A DNA stretch of 64,000 nucleotides from Actinoplanes missouriensis 431 (GTDB taxonomy: Bacteria > Actinomycetota > Actinomycetes > Mycobacteriales > Micromonosporaceae): contig NC_017093.1 of assembly GCF_000284295.1 (NCBI RefSeq), forward strand, positions 1,302,001 through 1,366,000, read 5' to 3'. A model generated the notes under the pieces. That model was not told where the DNA came from and searched no databases. It saw nothing but the letters and a program-made list of their open reading frames with translations. The translations under genes and the position numbers were made by a program. Below, piece after piece: positions 51,609 through 60,026 of the stretch (the stretch's first letter is position 1; every line of letters begins with the position of its first letter).

Positions 51609-52751
51609 ATGCACCCGATAAGTCGCCCCCTGGCCTGCCTCGCGGTCGCCGGGATCCTGTTCGCCGGCGCCTGCACGAACCCGGCCGATGCCGAGACCCA
51701 GCCGATCGCGGCGCCCGCGGTCTCGGTGTCCGCAGCCTCCGCTTCGGCGTCGCCCGCCGTCTCGGTGTCCGCCTCCCCGAGCGCCACGGCCGGTGCGTCG
51801 CCCAGCGTCTCGGCCGGCCTCGCGTCCAGCGCACCGGCCTCTGCCACGGCTCCGGCGCCGGCATCGGCTTCCGCCGGGGACGACGAGGGACCGGTCGTCG
51901 CCCCGTACGTCGACATCCTCGGCACCGGCACGGACATCGAGGAGGTGCACGAGAAGACCGGTCTGACCGATTTCTCGCTCGCGTTCGTGCTGGCCGACGC
52001 GGCGGGCACCTGCACGCCGACCTGGGGCGGGACCACCGCGCTGGACGACAGCGCGGTGGCCGGCGAGATCGAGGCGATCGACGGGATCGGCGGGGAGGTG
52101 ATCGTCTCCACGGGTGGCGCGACCGGGACGTACCTGGAGAACGTCTGCTCGTCGGGTGACCTCGCGGACGCGTACGCGGATGCCCTGGACGCCGCCGGCA
52201 GCAACCACCTCGACGTCGACATCGAGCAGGACGTCGACCACCGGACCGTGGCCGCGGCCCTGGCCGAGCTGCAGGCCGGCCGGGGCACCGCGATCAGCCT
52301 GACCCTGCCGGTCGGCGGCACCGAGACCGGGCTCACCGACGCCGACGTCGAGCTGCTGCGCACGCTGGCCGACGCGGGCGTCGAGCTCACCGTCAACGCG
52401 ATGACCATGAACTTCAGCTACGACAGCGGCTGGGGCGAGGCGATGACCGAGGCCACCGAGGCGGTGCACGCCGACCTGGCGACGGTCTGGCCCGGCCGCA
52501 CCGAGGCCCAGCTGTACGCGATGCTCGGTGTCACCCCGATGATCGGAGTCAACGACACCGGGCCGGTCACCACCGTCGCGAACGCCCGGACCGTGCTCGC
52601 CTTCGCGGCGGCGAAAGGGCTGGGCTTCGTCCGGTTCTGGTCGGTCAACCGGGACAACGGCGACTGCGGCGACGGCGAGCTGAGCGGCACGTGCAGCGGC
52701 ATCTCGCAGTCCGACTACGCGTTCACCAAACTCTTCGCCGGCTTCGAGTAG
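51609..52751 (+). CDS. GH18-type chitinase-like lipoprotein
   Basis: This is a 380-residue exported protein with signal and lipobox LFAGAC. A Ser/Ala low-complexity linker follows (about 30-90, SVSA/SASP repeats), then a TIM barrel of class III chitinase type: APYVDILGTG, the catalytic LDVDIEQD (DxDxE near 201-206) and FVRFWSVNRDN. The linker would display the enzyme away from the membrane. ATG 51609 gives a clean signal peptide; ATG 51582 is in frame too. It diverges from the polysaccharide synthase, and its hydrolytic activity may act on that polymer. Confidence 0.88.
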   Translation: MHPISRPLACLAVAGILFAGACTNPADAETQPIAAPAVSVSAASASASPAVSVSASPSATAGASPSVSAGLASSAPASATAPAPASASAGDDEGPVVAPYVDILGTGTDIEEVHEKTGLTDFSLAFVLADAAGTCTPTWGGTTALDDSAVAGEIEAIDGIGGEVIVSTGGATGTYLENVCSSGDLADAYADALDAAGSNHLDVDIEQDVDHRTVAAALAELQAGRGTAISLTLPVGGTETGLTDADVELLRTLADAGVELTVNAMTMNFSYDSGWGEAMTEATEAVHADLATVWPGRTEAQLYAMLGVTPMIGVNDTGPVTTVANARTVLAFAAAKGLGFVRFWSVNRDNGDCGDGELSGTCSGISQSDYAFTKLFAGFE

Positions 52752-52756
52752 CGGGC

Positions 52757-52990
52757 TCAGCGGTGGCCGCCGCGCGTCGCCGACGGGCTCGTGCTCACGA
52801 CCGTGCCCCTGGTGGTGAGCTCGGCCGACGGCGCCTGGACGAAACTGGAAACGATGACGCCGATATAGAGCAGGGCGCCGGCCGCGGCCGCGATTCCCGA
52901 CAACATCAGAATCCGCTTCCGCCGGCCGGTGGAATCGACGAACACCTTTGCGTCGGTGGATTCGTTCAGTTTCGTGGATGCGTAGATCAC
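52757..52990 (-). CDS. small single-pass membrane protein
   Basis: This is a 77-residue protein. A cytoplasmic N-terminus (VIYASTKLNESTDAK) is followed by a basic cluster (GRRKRI), one membrane helix (LMLSGIAAAAGALLYIGVIVSSF) and a short Ser/Thr tail. GTG 52990 follows GAGGGG by 8 bases. It is convergent with the GH18 gene, 5 bases apart. Function is unknown. Confidence 0.7.
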   Translation of the reverse strand: MIYASTKLNESTDAKVFVDSTGRRKRILMLSGIAAAAGALLYIGVIVSSFVQAPSAELTTRGTVVSTSPSATRGGHR

Positions 52991-53115
52991 GGTGCTGGTC
53001 CCCTCGGAATGTGGAAATCCCACGGCCCCAGCAAGCTAGAAATCGATTCTGAGGGAAAGCTATGCCAACACTCAGCAGGCTCTGTGCATGATCGCAGAAC
53101 CTGTCATATCGTTCG

Positions 53116-53979
53116 GTGACTATGGTTCGCCGCTGGCACGCCGCAGTCCTCGCGGTCCTCGCCGCCGTCGCGATCGCTTGCGACGGCGCGGGAGAGGCCG
53201 CGCCCGAGCCGTCGCCGAGCCGCAAGCCCGGCGGCACGTCGTACCCGTCGCGGATGGTGGCGCTCGGCGACTCGATCACCGCGGGCTTCGGCAGCTGCCT
53301 GGCGTTCGTGGCGTGCTCCCGCAACTCCTGGTCGACCGGCACGAGCTCGGCGGTGGAGAGCCACTACCGGCGGATCCTCGACAAGAACCCGAAGATCAAG
53401 AACAACGCGGACAACTTCGCCGAGCCGGGCGCCGAGGCGGACGCGCTGGCCGGGCAGGCGGACCGGGCGGTGGACGCGAAAGCGCAGTACGTGACGATCC
53501 TGATCGGCGCGAACGACGCGTGCGCCGGCCGGGTGCGGGACATGACCCCGGTGCGGACGTTCCGGAAGGAGGTCGACCGAGGGCTGAGCCGGCTCCGCGA
53601 AGGACTCCCCAAGGCGCGGGTCCAGATGGTCAGCATCCCGGACCTGTACCGCCTCTGGGAGGTGGGCCGCCAGGACGAGCGGGCGGCACGGGTCTGGAGC
53701 GACGGCCGGATCTGCCCGTCGATGCTCGCCGCTCCGACGTCGACGGCGGCCGCGGACGACAAGCGCCGCCGGGCGGTGCGGGACCGGATCGACGCGTACA
53801 ACGAACAGCTGCGCAAGGCCTGCAAGGCCTATGGGAAGCGGTGCCGCTGGGACGGCGGCGCGGCGCACGAGGTGCGTTTCACGCTCGACCTGGTCAATGA
53901 GATCGACTACTTCCACCCCAATGTGGAGGGTCAGAACGAGCTGGCCGAGGTGGTCTATCCCGGCCGATTCACCTGGTGA
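53116..53979 (+). CDS. SGNH/GDSL-type secreted lipase or esterase
   Basis: This is a 287-residue exported protein with signal VLAVLAAVAIAC and lipobox-like AIAC. It has MVALGDSITAGFGSC (block I, Ser near 53), the conserved Asn in LIGANDAC (block III), and the catalytic D-x-x-H in DYFHPNVEG. Cysteines in SCLAFVACSRNSW suggest disulfides. It belongs to the SGNH hydrolases of Streptomyces lipase type. A GTG at 53116 and an ATG at 53122 are both possible starts. It is monocistronic. Confidence 0.9.
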   Translation: MTMVRRWHAAVLAVLAAVAIACDGAGEAAPEPSPSRKPGGTSYPSRMVALGDSITAGFGSCLAFVACSRNSWSTGTSSAVESHYRRILDKNPKIKNNADNFAEPGAEADALAGQADRAVDAKAQYVTILIGANDACAGRVRDMTPVRTFRKEVDRGLSRLREGLPKARVQMVSIPDLYRLWEVGRQDERAARVWSDGRICPSMLAAPTSTAAADDKRRRAVRDRIDAYNEQLRKACKAYGKRCRWDGGAAHEVRFTLDLVNEIDYFHPNVEGQNELAEVVYPGRFTW

Positions 53980-54174
53980 CCGGCGTCACATCGGCGCATT
54001 TTGGCACACTTCGGCACGGTCGCGACGACCTGCGGTTTCCGCCATTCATTCACTCCACGTAGTGATTCGCTACCACTATGGAGCGTTTTATTGCGGCTTT
54101 TCTGCGGTAACCATGGGACGGCAAACGGCGGGGGGTATTTCGATGACCGACAACAGTGCTGAGAGGACCCCCGA

Positions 54175-54870
54175 ATGGCCCAATGGGTTCTGGTGCCGAG
54201 CCTGGTGCGGTTACGCGCCGACCTGAACGCCATCGCGCCCGGCCGGGACCGCGCCAGCGACGGCACCATCGGTGACCGGGCGCATCAGGCGAGCGTCTCG
54301 GACCACAACGACGACGAGGTCGGACGGGTGCCGATCCGGGACGCGGACCGCAAGCACGAGGTGCACGCGTTCGACGCGGACGACGACCTGCGAACCCCGA
54401 ATCTGACCATGGAGATGGTGGTGCAGCACATCCTCCGCCGCTGCCGCAGCGGCGCCGAGAAGCGGTTGCGTTACATCATCTACAACCGCCGGATCTGGGA
54501 GGCGTCCAACTCCTGGCGGCAGCGCGCGTACACCGGCGCCAGCCCGCACACCGAGCACGCGCACTTCAGCGCGAGCTACGAGACGAGGCACGAGGCCGAC
54601 ACCTCGTCCTGGCGACTGGAGGACATCGAAGTGGCACTCACCGACGCCGACAAGAAATGGCTCTCCGCGCAGATCGACGCGGCCGCCACCAAGGCCGCCG
54701 AGCGGGTGTGGAAGACGCGCCTGAACATCGCCGTGCAGTCCGGGGCGAAGCCCAACCTGCAGGAGGCGGGCTCGATCCTGCGCTACACGCCGAGCGAGCA
54801 CCACCGGATCGAGGACGAGGTGGAGTCCCTGCGTACCGAGGTCCAGAAGGTCCTGGCCGAAGACGTGTGA
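54175..54870 (+). CDS. M15-like peptidase / phage-endolysin-type protein
   Basis: This is a 231-residue protein without a signal peptide. The N-terminal ~140 residues have the VanY/endolysin-like pattern: SVSDHNDD, HAFDADDDLR, RLRYIIYNRRIW and YTGASPHTEHAHFS, in which paired Asp/His residues would hold the catalytic zinc. The C-terminus is a helical tail (ADKKWLSAQIDAAATKAAERVW) like those of phage lysins. AGAGGA lies about 9 bases upstream. An overlapping 27-codon ORF from 54143 is probably a shadow. It ends at the terminator shared with the conjugation region. Confidence 0.78.
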   Translation: MAQWVLVPSLVRLRADLNAIAPGRDRASDGTIGDRAHQASVSDHNDDEVGRVPIRDADRKHEVHAFDADDDLRTPNLTMEMVVQHILRRCRSGAEKRLRYIIYNRRIWEASNSWRQRAYTGASPHTEHAHFSASYETRHEADTSSWRLEDIEVALTDADKKWLSAQIDAAATKAAERVWKTRLNIAVQSGAKPNLQEAGSILRYTPSEHHRIEDEVESLRTEVQKVLAEDV

Positions 54871-54872
54871 GC

Positions 54873-54904
54873 GACGGGGGCGGGCGGATCGGCCCGCCCC
54901 CGTC
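54873..54904. terminator. bidirectional hairpin terminator
   Basis: A perfect 13-bp stem (54873-54885 and 54892-54904) with a 6-nt loop lies between the convergent M15-like gene and the M23-type gene. It also marks the left end of the presumed conjugative module. Confidence 0.85.
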
Positions 54905-54913
54905 CGGGTCATC

Positions 54914-56086
54914 TCACTCCGGCGTGCCGATCGGCGCACCCTGCGTCGCCATCCAGACCTCCGGGTCGACGCTGTTGGCGTAGGAGTTGTCGCCCGCGCC
55001 CGGCGAGTTGGTGTGGACCTCGTAGTGCAGGTGCGGACCGGAGGAGTTCCCACTGCTGCCGACGTATCCGAGGATCTGGCCGACGGTGACCGTGGCGCCC
55101 ACCGCGACGAGGGGCTGCGCCCCCATGTGGCAGTACCGGGTCTGCACGTCGCCGGCGTGCAGGATGTCCACGTACCACCCGCATCCGCCGAGGCCGGGGA
55201 AACCGTCCTGGTCACAGCCGTGGTACTCGGGCGCGTTGCACTTCATGACCACCACCGTGCCGCTCGCGGCGGCGCGGATCGGGGTGCCGCGAGCGGCGCT
55301 CAGGTCGGAACCGGCATGGTAGTGATCGCCGCGGTCCTCACCCCACGGGCAGCACACCGCGGCCTTCACCGGCTGCGTCCAGCCCGTCGGGCTCGCGACG
55401 AAGCTGCCGTCGTCGGGGATGCCGCACTCGACGCCCGGGGCACCGCCGCCGATGTCCTCGATGCTCTCCACACCCGCGAGGGCGGCGACCAGCTCGCCGG
55501 CCGGTTCTTCGTCGTCGTCGTACCCGTCGGGCACACCCGAACGCTGCACGGCCTGGGCCGCCGCGCCGATCGTCATCCGCTGCCAGTCCTCGACCTGCTT
55601 GAGCGCGTTGTAGAACTTCTGCGCGGAGGTCTTGGGCGTCATGAGCTCGGCCACCGTGCCCCAGCCTCCATCGCCTTCCAGCGGCCTCTGCTGAAAGAGC
55701 CCGACCGAGTCGTGGTCATGACCGACCGCGTCGTGCGGCAGCGAAAGGCTGAGCCTGGTGACCTCGGGATAGGCGGGATTGTCGTTGGCCAGGTTCCGCA
55801 GCGTGGACTCCTGCATCGCCGTGGCGACGGCGATCACCCAGCCCCGCGCCGGGACGCCCATGCCCTTGCCGACCCCCACGATGGTGGACGCGTGACTGAC
55901 CTGGAGGGCGTTCCACTGGCCCACCGGCTGCACGCCGGAGACGGGGACGGCGGACGTGTCGCCGGCGGGGACGGTGGTACCGCAGGCGCCGGACGCACCG
56001 GTGACCAGGAAGACGAGCCCGCCGCCGCAGACGACCACGAGCAGCCCGAGCAGGCCGGCGACGAGGCCGGTGGCCTTCGCCTTCAC
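54914..56086 (-). CDS. bifunctional cell-wall hydrolase (transglycosylase-like + M23 peptidase)
   Basis: This is a 390-residue exported protein with an N-terminal membrane helix (TGLVAGLLGLLVVVCGGGLVFLV). Domain 1 (about 60-180) is lysozyme-like: VIAVATAMQESTLRNL and HDSVGLFQQRP. Domain 2 (about 250-380) is M23/LytM: GDHYHAGSDLSAARGTPIRAAA and GPHLHYEVHTN (zinc ligands). This pairing resembles the VirB1/TcpG-type hydrolases that open peptidoglycan for conjugation. The GTG start overlaps the lipoprotein stop by GTGA. It lies at the left end of the presumed ICE, antiparallel to the T4SS operon. Confidence 0.88.
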   Translation of the reverse strand: MKAKATGLVAGLLGLLVVVCGGGLVFLVTGASGACGTTVPAGDTSAVPVSGVQPVGQWNALQVSHASTIVGVGKGMGVPARGWVIAVATAMQESTLRNLANDNPAYPEVTRLSLSLPHDAVGHDHDSVGLFQQRPLEGDGGWGTVAELMTPKTSAQKFYNALKQVEDWQRMTIGAAAQAVQRSGVPDGYDDDEEPAGELVAALAGVESIEDIGGGAPGVECGIPDDGSFVASPTGWTQPVKAAVCCPWGEDRGDHYHAGSDLSAARGTPIRAAASGTVVVMKCNAPEYHGCDQDGFPGLGGCGWYVDILHAGDVQTRYCHMGAQPLVAVGATVTVGQILGYVGSSGNSSGPHLHYEVHTNSPGAGDNSYANSVDPEVWMATQGAPIGTPE

Positions 56087-56646
56087 GCCGCGCGCCGGAA
56101 GTCGACATGGGCGGCCAGCCAGCCGCCACCGTGCTCGGCGTCGCGGGTGACGGCCAGGATCAGCGTCCCGCCGTCGGCCGCGATGTGGAAGACCACCTCG
56201 TCGACGCGCGAGCTCGCCGCCTGCGGCTGACCGGTGATCGCGCCCGCCGGGACGTTCCCCGGGTCCGTCCCCCGGAGCTTCGCGTGCAGATAGGGCGTGC
56301 ACAGCGGTGCCAGGTCCGCCCACCAGACCTCAGCGGCCACCGTACGGCGCGCCCAGAGCCCGGCGAACCGCTCGGCGACGGTACGGGCGGGAGGGGCCAC
56401 CGCCGCGGAGGGCCCCGGCGTGTACTCGAGTTCGCCCTCGTGCGCGTCGCTTCCGGTCTCGGCGCTCGGCGCTGCCGCCACGCTGCTCGGCGAACCGGTC
56501 GTGCCGGCGGTCGGAGCGGGTGCCGCGGCCTCGGTGCCGGCGCAGCCGCTCAGCAGGAGTGCCGCGACGAGGGCGGCCCTCCGGTAACGACTAGACCAGG
56601 TCCGGCGGCGGTTTGGGTGGGGTGGCGGGGCCGTCAGCGTGATCAT
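56083..56646 (-). CDS. hypothetical lipoprotein of the conjugative module
   Basis: This is a 187-residue protein with signal RRAALVAALLLSGC (lipobox SGC). It has an Ala/Thr/Ser linker and a C-terminal NTF2-like-looking domain (RTVAERFAGLWARRTVAAEVW, GTLILAVTRDAEHGGGWLAAHV). The 5' end overlaps the excisionase-like gene by 56 bases. No later start codon is available, so the ATG at 56646 is used. It is coupled to the M23 gene. It may be a VirB7/VirB8-like or accessory conjugation protein; this is inferred. Confidence 0.65.
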   Translation of the reverse strand: MITLTAPPPHPNRRRTWSSRYRRAALVAALLLSGCAGTEAAAPAPTAGTTGSPSSVAAAPSAETGSDAHEGELEYTPGPSAAVAPPARTVAERFAGLWARRTVAAEVWWADLAPLCTPYLHAKLRGTDPGNVPAGAITGQPQAASSRVDEVVFHIAADGGTLILAVTRDAEHGGGWLAAHVDFRRAA

Positions 56647-56848
56647 CGTTCTCCCCGTTGTAGAACAAGGCGATCACTACCGATGGCCACCAGAAGCGCC
56701 ACTCCTTGCCGAGCAGCTTGCCTGGGACTATGCCCTTCTTGGCCCAGTCCCGAATGGTGACGTCGCCGTAGCCCAGACGCTCGGCGAGCTCGTCCGTGTT
56801 GAGCACGTCCGGTGGGATGGCGCCGAACGGGTCAGGTCGATTGGGCAC
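56591..56848 (-). CDS. excisionase-like helix-turn-helix protein
   Basis: This 85-residue protein has a MerR/AlpA-type helix-turn-helix: LNTDELAERLGYGDVTIRDW, then AKKGIVPGKLLGKEWRFWW. It ends in a short acidic/Pro tail. The pattern is that of excisionase/AlpA family DNA-binding proteins, typical of integrative elements. The GTG start follows GGAGCAAGAGC by about 9 bases. It diverges from the T4SS operon and may regulate the region between. Confidence 0.75.
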   Translation of the reverse strand: MPNRPDPFGAIPPDVLNTDELAERLGYGDVTIRDWAKKGIVPGKLLGKEWRFWWPSVVIALFYNGENDDHADGPATPPKPPPDLV

Positions 56849-56942
56849 TGCGCTCTTGCTCCTCGCAGCCGGGCCGGACAGATGGCCTCAGTGTTCCATC
56901 GGTAGCTCCGTGTTGGACACGGAACAACATAGCAGCGTCATA

Positions 56943-56968
56943 GTATGTTGACCATAGGTTGAGCATAC
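56943..56968. promoter_or_regulatory. AT-rich divergent operator candidate
   Basis: Arms GTATG (56943-56947) and CATAC (56964-56968) flank a centre with two TTGA motifs; a third TTGA lies at 56991. The patch is the most AT-rich in the divergent spacer 56849-57053, between the HTH gene and the T4SS operon. Confidence 0.35.
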
Positions 56969-57053
56969 GGCTACGCTGTCTCAGCACATGTTGAGGACGG
57001 TATCAGCATCTTGTGATCGCTGTCCGTATTCATCCACGGGGAGGGGTGCCTTC

Positions 57054-57716
57054 ATGTCGCCTCTGCTAGCCGGCGCCCGCGCTCGGTCAGGCACAGCTCG
57101 TTCAAGCACAGCTCGTTCAGGCACAGCTCGTTCAGGCACAGCCACGTCAGGCACGGGGAACCCATCAGGTAATACACAGCCATCGACGGTTGTGCCACCC
57201 CAAAACCACAGTTCGGCCGAAAACGACGAGATTAGTCGATTTCCGGGTGGTGTGTGGCTGGTCGGGATCCACGGTGGAGCCGGCACCACCACCCTCGCGG
57301 CCGCAGGCGTCGGCGAGGACGGCGGGCGGCGCTGGCCGAAACAGCCGCCGGCCGCCGAGACCCGGCAGTCACCCGCCGGCGAGGACCTTCCGATCGGCGG
57401 ACTGTTGCTGGTGGTCCGGGAGACGGCCGCGGGCCTCAAGGTGGCGACGAAAGCCGCTGAGGCGGTCCAGCGTGGGCAGATCCCCGACTGGTTGCAGGTG
57501 CTCGGGATGGTCGTGGTGGCCGCCGGGCCGGGCCGTCCCGCAAGGCTGGTCCGAGAGCGGACCGCCCTGGTCGGGGGCTGGATGCCCGAGGTCTGGCGGG
57601 TGCCGTGGGTGCCCGAGTTGCTGGCCCTCGACACCCATCAGGTCCGTGACTGCAAGCCCTTCCAGGCCGCCATCCCCACGAGTCTGTACGAGCTCCAGGA
57701 GCTGAGGAGAAAGTGA
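57054..57716 (+). CDS. DUF6668-like protein, first gene of the T4SS operon
   Basis: This is a 220-residue protein. It opens with a Ser/Thr/Ala/Arg/Gly segment encoded by 15-bp tandem repeats (residues about 9-34). A P-loop-like VWLVGIHGGAGTTTLAA follows, then LPIGGLLLVVRETAAGLKV and LVGGWMPEVWRVPWVPELL. This resembles the DUF6668 proteins of actinobacterial conjugative elements. GGGGAGGGG is 7 bases before the ATG. Its stop overlaps the next start by GTGA. NTP binding is suggested, not proven. Confidence 0.75.
   Translation: MSPLLAGARARSGTARSSTARSGTARSGTATSGTGNPSGNTQPSTVVPPQNHSSAENDEISRFPGGVWLVGIHGGAGTTTLAAAGVGEDGGRRWPKQPPAAETRQSPAGEDLPIGGLLLVVRETAAGLKVATKAAEAVQRGQIPDWLQVLGMVVVAAGPGRPARLVRERTALVGGWMPEVWRVPWVPELLALDTHQVRDCKPFQAAIPTSLYELQELRRK
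57081..57155 (+). repeat. five 15-bp tandem repeats within the DUF6668-like gene
   Basis: Units start at 57081, 57096, 57111, 57126 and 57141. The consensus is GCTCGTTCAGGCACA, two copies of which are identical. In frame they encode an A-R-S-G-T repeat, so copy-number change would keep the frame. Confidence 0.85.
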
Positions 57717-58027
57717 CCATGATGATGCAGCACCTGCTGGACACGGTGTCCGCCGCGGGCGACCAGTTCGGCGCCGTGCTGGCCGCGCCGCCGAAACCGG
57801 GTGACGTGGACCTGCCCGCCAACGCTCAGGACAAGCTGGTCACGGTCCTGAGCTGGGCCGCCCGGCTGGTCTACGTCGCGTGCACGTTCGGCTTCCTGTA
57901 CGCCGCGGGCAAGATGGCGATCTCCCACCAGCGCGGCGACGACGTGCAGTGGGGCCGGCTCGGTGCCGTGGCTGCCGCCTGCATCATCGGCGGCGGCGTG
58001 AGCGGCATCGTCGACGCACTCTTCTAG
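57713..58027 (+). CDS. VirB2-like small two-helix membrane protein
   Basis: This is a 104-residue protein with two predicted membrane spans (LVYVACTFGFLYAAGKM and LGAVAAACIIGGGVSGIVDALF). A preceding segment (VLAAPPKPGDVDLPANAQ) looks like a processed pilin leader region. Size, topology and position match the TrbC/VirB2-type subunits of actinobacterial T4SSs. It is coupled by GTGA to the upstream gene; ATG 57719 is an alternative start. Confidence 0.75.
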   Translation: MTMMMQHLLDTVSAAGDQFGAVLAAPPKPGDVDLPANAQDKLVTVLSWAARLVYVACTFGFLYAAGKMAISHQRGDDVQWGRLGAVAAACIIGGGVSGIVDALF

Positions 58028-58041
58028 GAAGGCGGCGACCC

Positions 58042-58758
58042 ATGTGGAACAAGTTCATGGCCAGCCGGGGCACACTGCTGGCGGCGGCCGCGTTCTTCGT
58101 CATCCTGCTGGTGTGCGGGGTCCTGGCGGTCATCCGGTCCCTGGACGGGGACGACCCGGAGGCCTCTCGCCCCGCGACGCCGGCTCCGAGCGCACCGTCC
58201 GCCTCCGCGGCCGCGCTCTGCCCGAGCGACACCGCGACCACGGTGCCGACGACGCGTCTGCCGGACCTGCGCTGGGAGCAGCTGGGGCCGCTGCACCTGC
58301 CGTACTCGGCCAGTGCCGGGCCGTGCCAGGTCACTGAGACCACGGCCGCCGGCTTCGCGCACACCCCGGCCGGCGCCATCGTCGCGGCCGCGCAGATCAC
58401 CTCCCGGACCAGCATCACGACGCCGTTGACGGTCGCGACCGAGACCATCGAGCAGCAGGTGATCGCCGGGCCGGCTCGGGACCAGCTGCTGGCCAAGACC
58501 CGGACCCAGAAGCCGGTGACCGAGGAGACCGCCGGCCAGCTGACCGCCTGGTCGATGCTGTCCTACAGCGACGACACCGCGGTGATCAGCCTGGCCATGA
58601 CCAACGCCGCGCTCCAGGGTCAGTACGTGACCATCCCGGTGACGCTGCGCTGGGCTGACGAGGACTGGCGGATGGTGGCGCCGCCGACCGGTTCCTGGGA
58701 CAGCTCGGCCGCCGTGACCCCGACGTTGCAGGGCTACGTCGAGTGGGGCAGGCCCTGA
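58042..58758 (+). CDS. VirB8/TcpC-like membrane protein
   Basis: This 238-residue protein has one N-terminal membrane helix (TLLAAAAFFVILLVCGVLAVI), a Pro/Ala linker and an NTF2-like extracytoplasmic domain (FAHTPAGAIVAAAQITSRTSI, GQYVTIPVTLRWADEDWRMV). This layout matches the TcpC/VirB8 scaffold proteins. It ends by TGATG overlap with the polytopic protein that follows. It probably forms part of the T4SS core complex. Confidence 0.78.
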   Translation: MWNKFMASRGTLLAAAAFFVILLVCGVLAVIRSLDGDDPEASRPATPAPSAPSASAAALCPSDTATTVPTTRLPDLRWEQLGPLHLPYSASAGPCQVTETTAAGFAHTPAGAIVAAAQITSRTSITTPLTVATETIEQQVIAGPARDQLLAKTRTQKPVTEETAGQLTAWSMLSYSDDTAVISLAMTNAALQGQYVTIPVTLRWADEDWRMVAPPTGSWDSSAAVTPTLQGYVEWGRP

Positions 58759-60026
58759 TGGCCGACTGCGCGTTCTACGACGTCAAGTGCCACGCCGGTG
58801 ACTGGCTGGCCGATCTGGGCGTCGGCATCTTCGGCCAGCTGGAGGCGTGGGTCACCGAGGGCGCCATCGCCGGGTTGAAGTTCGCCGTGCTCGCGTGGGT
58901 CCGCGTGCCGACCCCCACGGTGAGCGAGGACTCCGGACCGGTGGCGTACCTGCTGGCCTACACCTACCCCATCGCGTTCGTGCTGGCCACGCTGTCGCTG
59001 CTGATCATGGCAGCCCGGCTGGCGTGGAGTCAGCGCGGCGAGGACCTGGTCGAGATCGGCCGCTCGCTGGTGACCTTCATCGCCATCACCACGCTGGGTG
59101 TCGCGGTCGTGTCGGCGCTGACCGTCGCCGGCGACGGGTACTCCCGCTGGGTGCTGGAGTCCTCCCTCGGGATGGGTGAGGATCCCTCCGACACGGCGAT
59201 CGCCGAACGGACCGCCCTGCTGCTCAACATCACCAGCGGCACCTCCGTGGGCGAGGGGATCAAGGGCTTGACGATCGTCCTCGCCTTCGGCTGGCTCTCC
59301 GCGACCAGCCTCATCCTCATCTTCCTCACCTGGGTACGGGGAGTGCTGCTGGTCCTGCTGGCCGGCGCCGCCCCGGTCGCCGCGGCCGCGGGCATGACCA
59401 AGACCGGACGAGAGACGCTCGGCAAGTACGCCGCTTGGACGCTGGCGTGGATCACCTTCAAACCGGCCACCTCGACGGCCATGGCCACCGGCTTCTGGAT
59501 GTTCGGCACCGGCGACGCCCTGGACATGCTCGGCGGCATCGCGCTGATCGGCATGACGATCTTCATGCTGCCGTTCCTGCTCCGGCTGTTCGTTCCGGCG
59601 GCAGCGGCCTTCGCCGGCAGTGGCGGATCCGGCCCGTTGCCCGGCACGGGAGCCGACGGCGCTGTCCGGGTGGGCAAGTGGCTCGCCGGTCGCAGCAGCG
59701 GTGACGGTGGTGGCGGCGGAGGCGGAGGTGGAGGTGATGGTCGGTCGAACATGACCGTCCGCGACGTTTCGCAGGGCCCGTCCGGCAGCAGCACGCCGTC
59801 CTCGGCACCGGCCAACCCGCAGCCCTCGGCCCCGGCGAATCCGCAACCCTCGGCTCCGGCGACTGGCGGAGGAGCCGCCGGAGCGAGCAAGGGCGCTGCC
59901 GGAGCGGGTGCGGCGGCCGGTGCGGCAGGCGTCGCCCTGGCGGTGGCCGACGAAGTGGTGAAGACAGGTAAGCGCGCTGCGCACGAGACTGCCGCGGCCG
60001 CGACCGGAGAGGGGTCCCGATCATGA
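58758..60026 (+). CDS. TrbL/VirB6-like polytopic membrane protein
   Basis: This is a 422-residue protein with about five or six membrane spans between residues 60 and 290 (AYTYPIAFVLATLSLLIM, LVTFIAITTLGVAVVS, LTWVRGVLLVLLAGAAPVAAAAG, IALIGMTIFMLPFLLRLF). The C-terminal ~130 residues are Gly/Ser/Pro/Ala-rich, with a SAPANPQP repeat and a poly-Gly run. Topology and position fit VirB6/TrbL channel proteins. Start ATG overlaps the preceding stop (TGATG). Its stop overlaps the next start. Confidence 0.82.
   Translation: MADCAFYDVKCHAGDWLADLGVGIFGQLEAWVTEGAIAGLKFAVLAWVRVPTPTVSEDSGPVAYLLAYTYPIAFVLATLSLLIMAARLAWSQRGEDLVEIGRSLVTFIAITTLGVAVVSALTVAGDGYSRWVLESSLGMGEDPSDTAIAERTALLLNITSGTSVGEGIKGLTIVLAFGWLSATSLILIFLTWVRGVLLVLLAGAAPVAAAAGMTKTGRETLGKYAAWTLAWITFKPATSTAMATGFWMFGTGDALDMLGGIALIGMTIFMLPFLLRLFVPAAAAFAGSGGSGPLPGTGADGAVRVGKWLAGRSSGDGGGGGGGGGGDGRSNMTVRDVSQGPSGSSTPSSAPANPQPSAPANPQPSAPATGGGAAGASKGAAGAGAAAGAAGVALAVADEVVKTGKRAAHETAAAATGEGSRS

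Noticed and set aside
53831..54226. 131-codon plus-strand ORF overlapping the SGNH and M15-like genes
   Set aside because: It is out of frame with two genes that have clear catalytic motifs, and its composition is typical of a shadow frame.
57081..57155. Tandem 15-bp repeats as iterons or CRISPR
   Set aside because: They are in frame inside a coding sequence with a good ribosome site and have no spacers; a low-complexity protein segment explains them.
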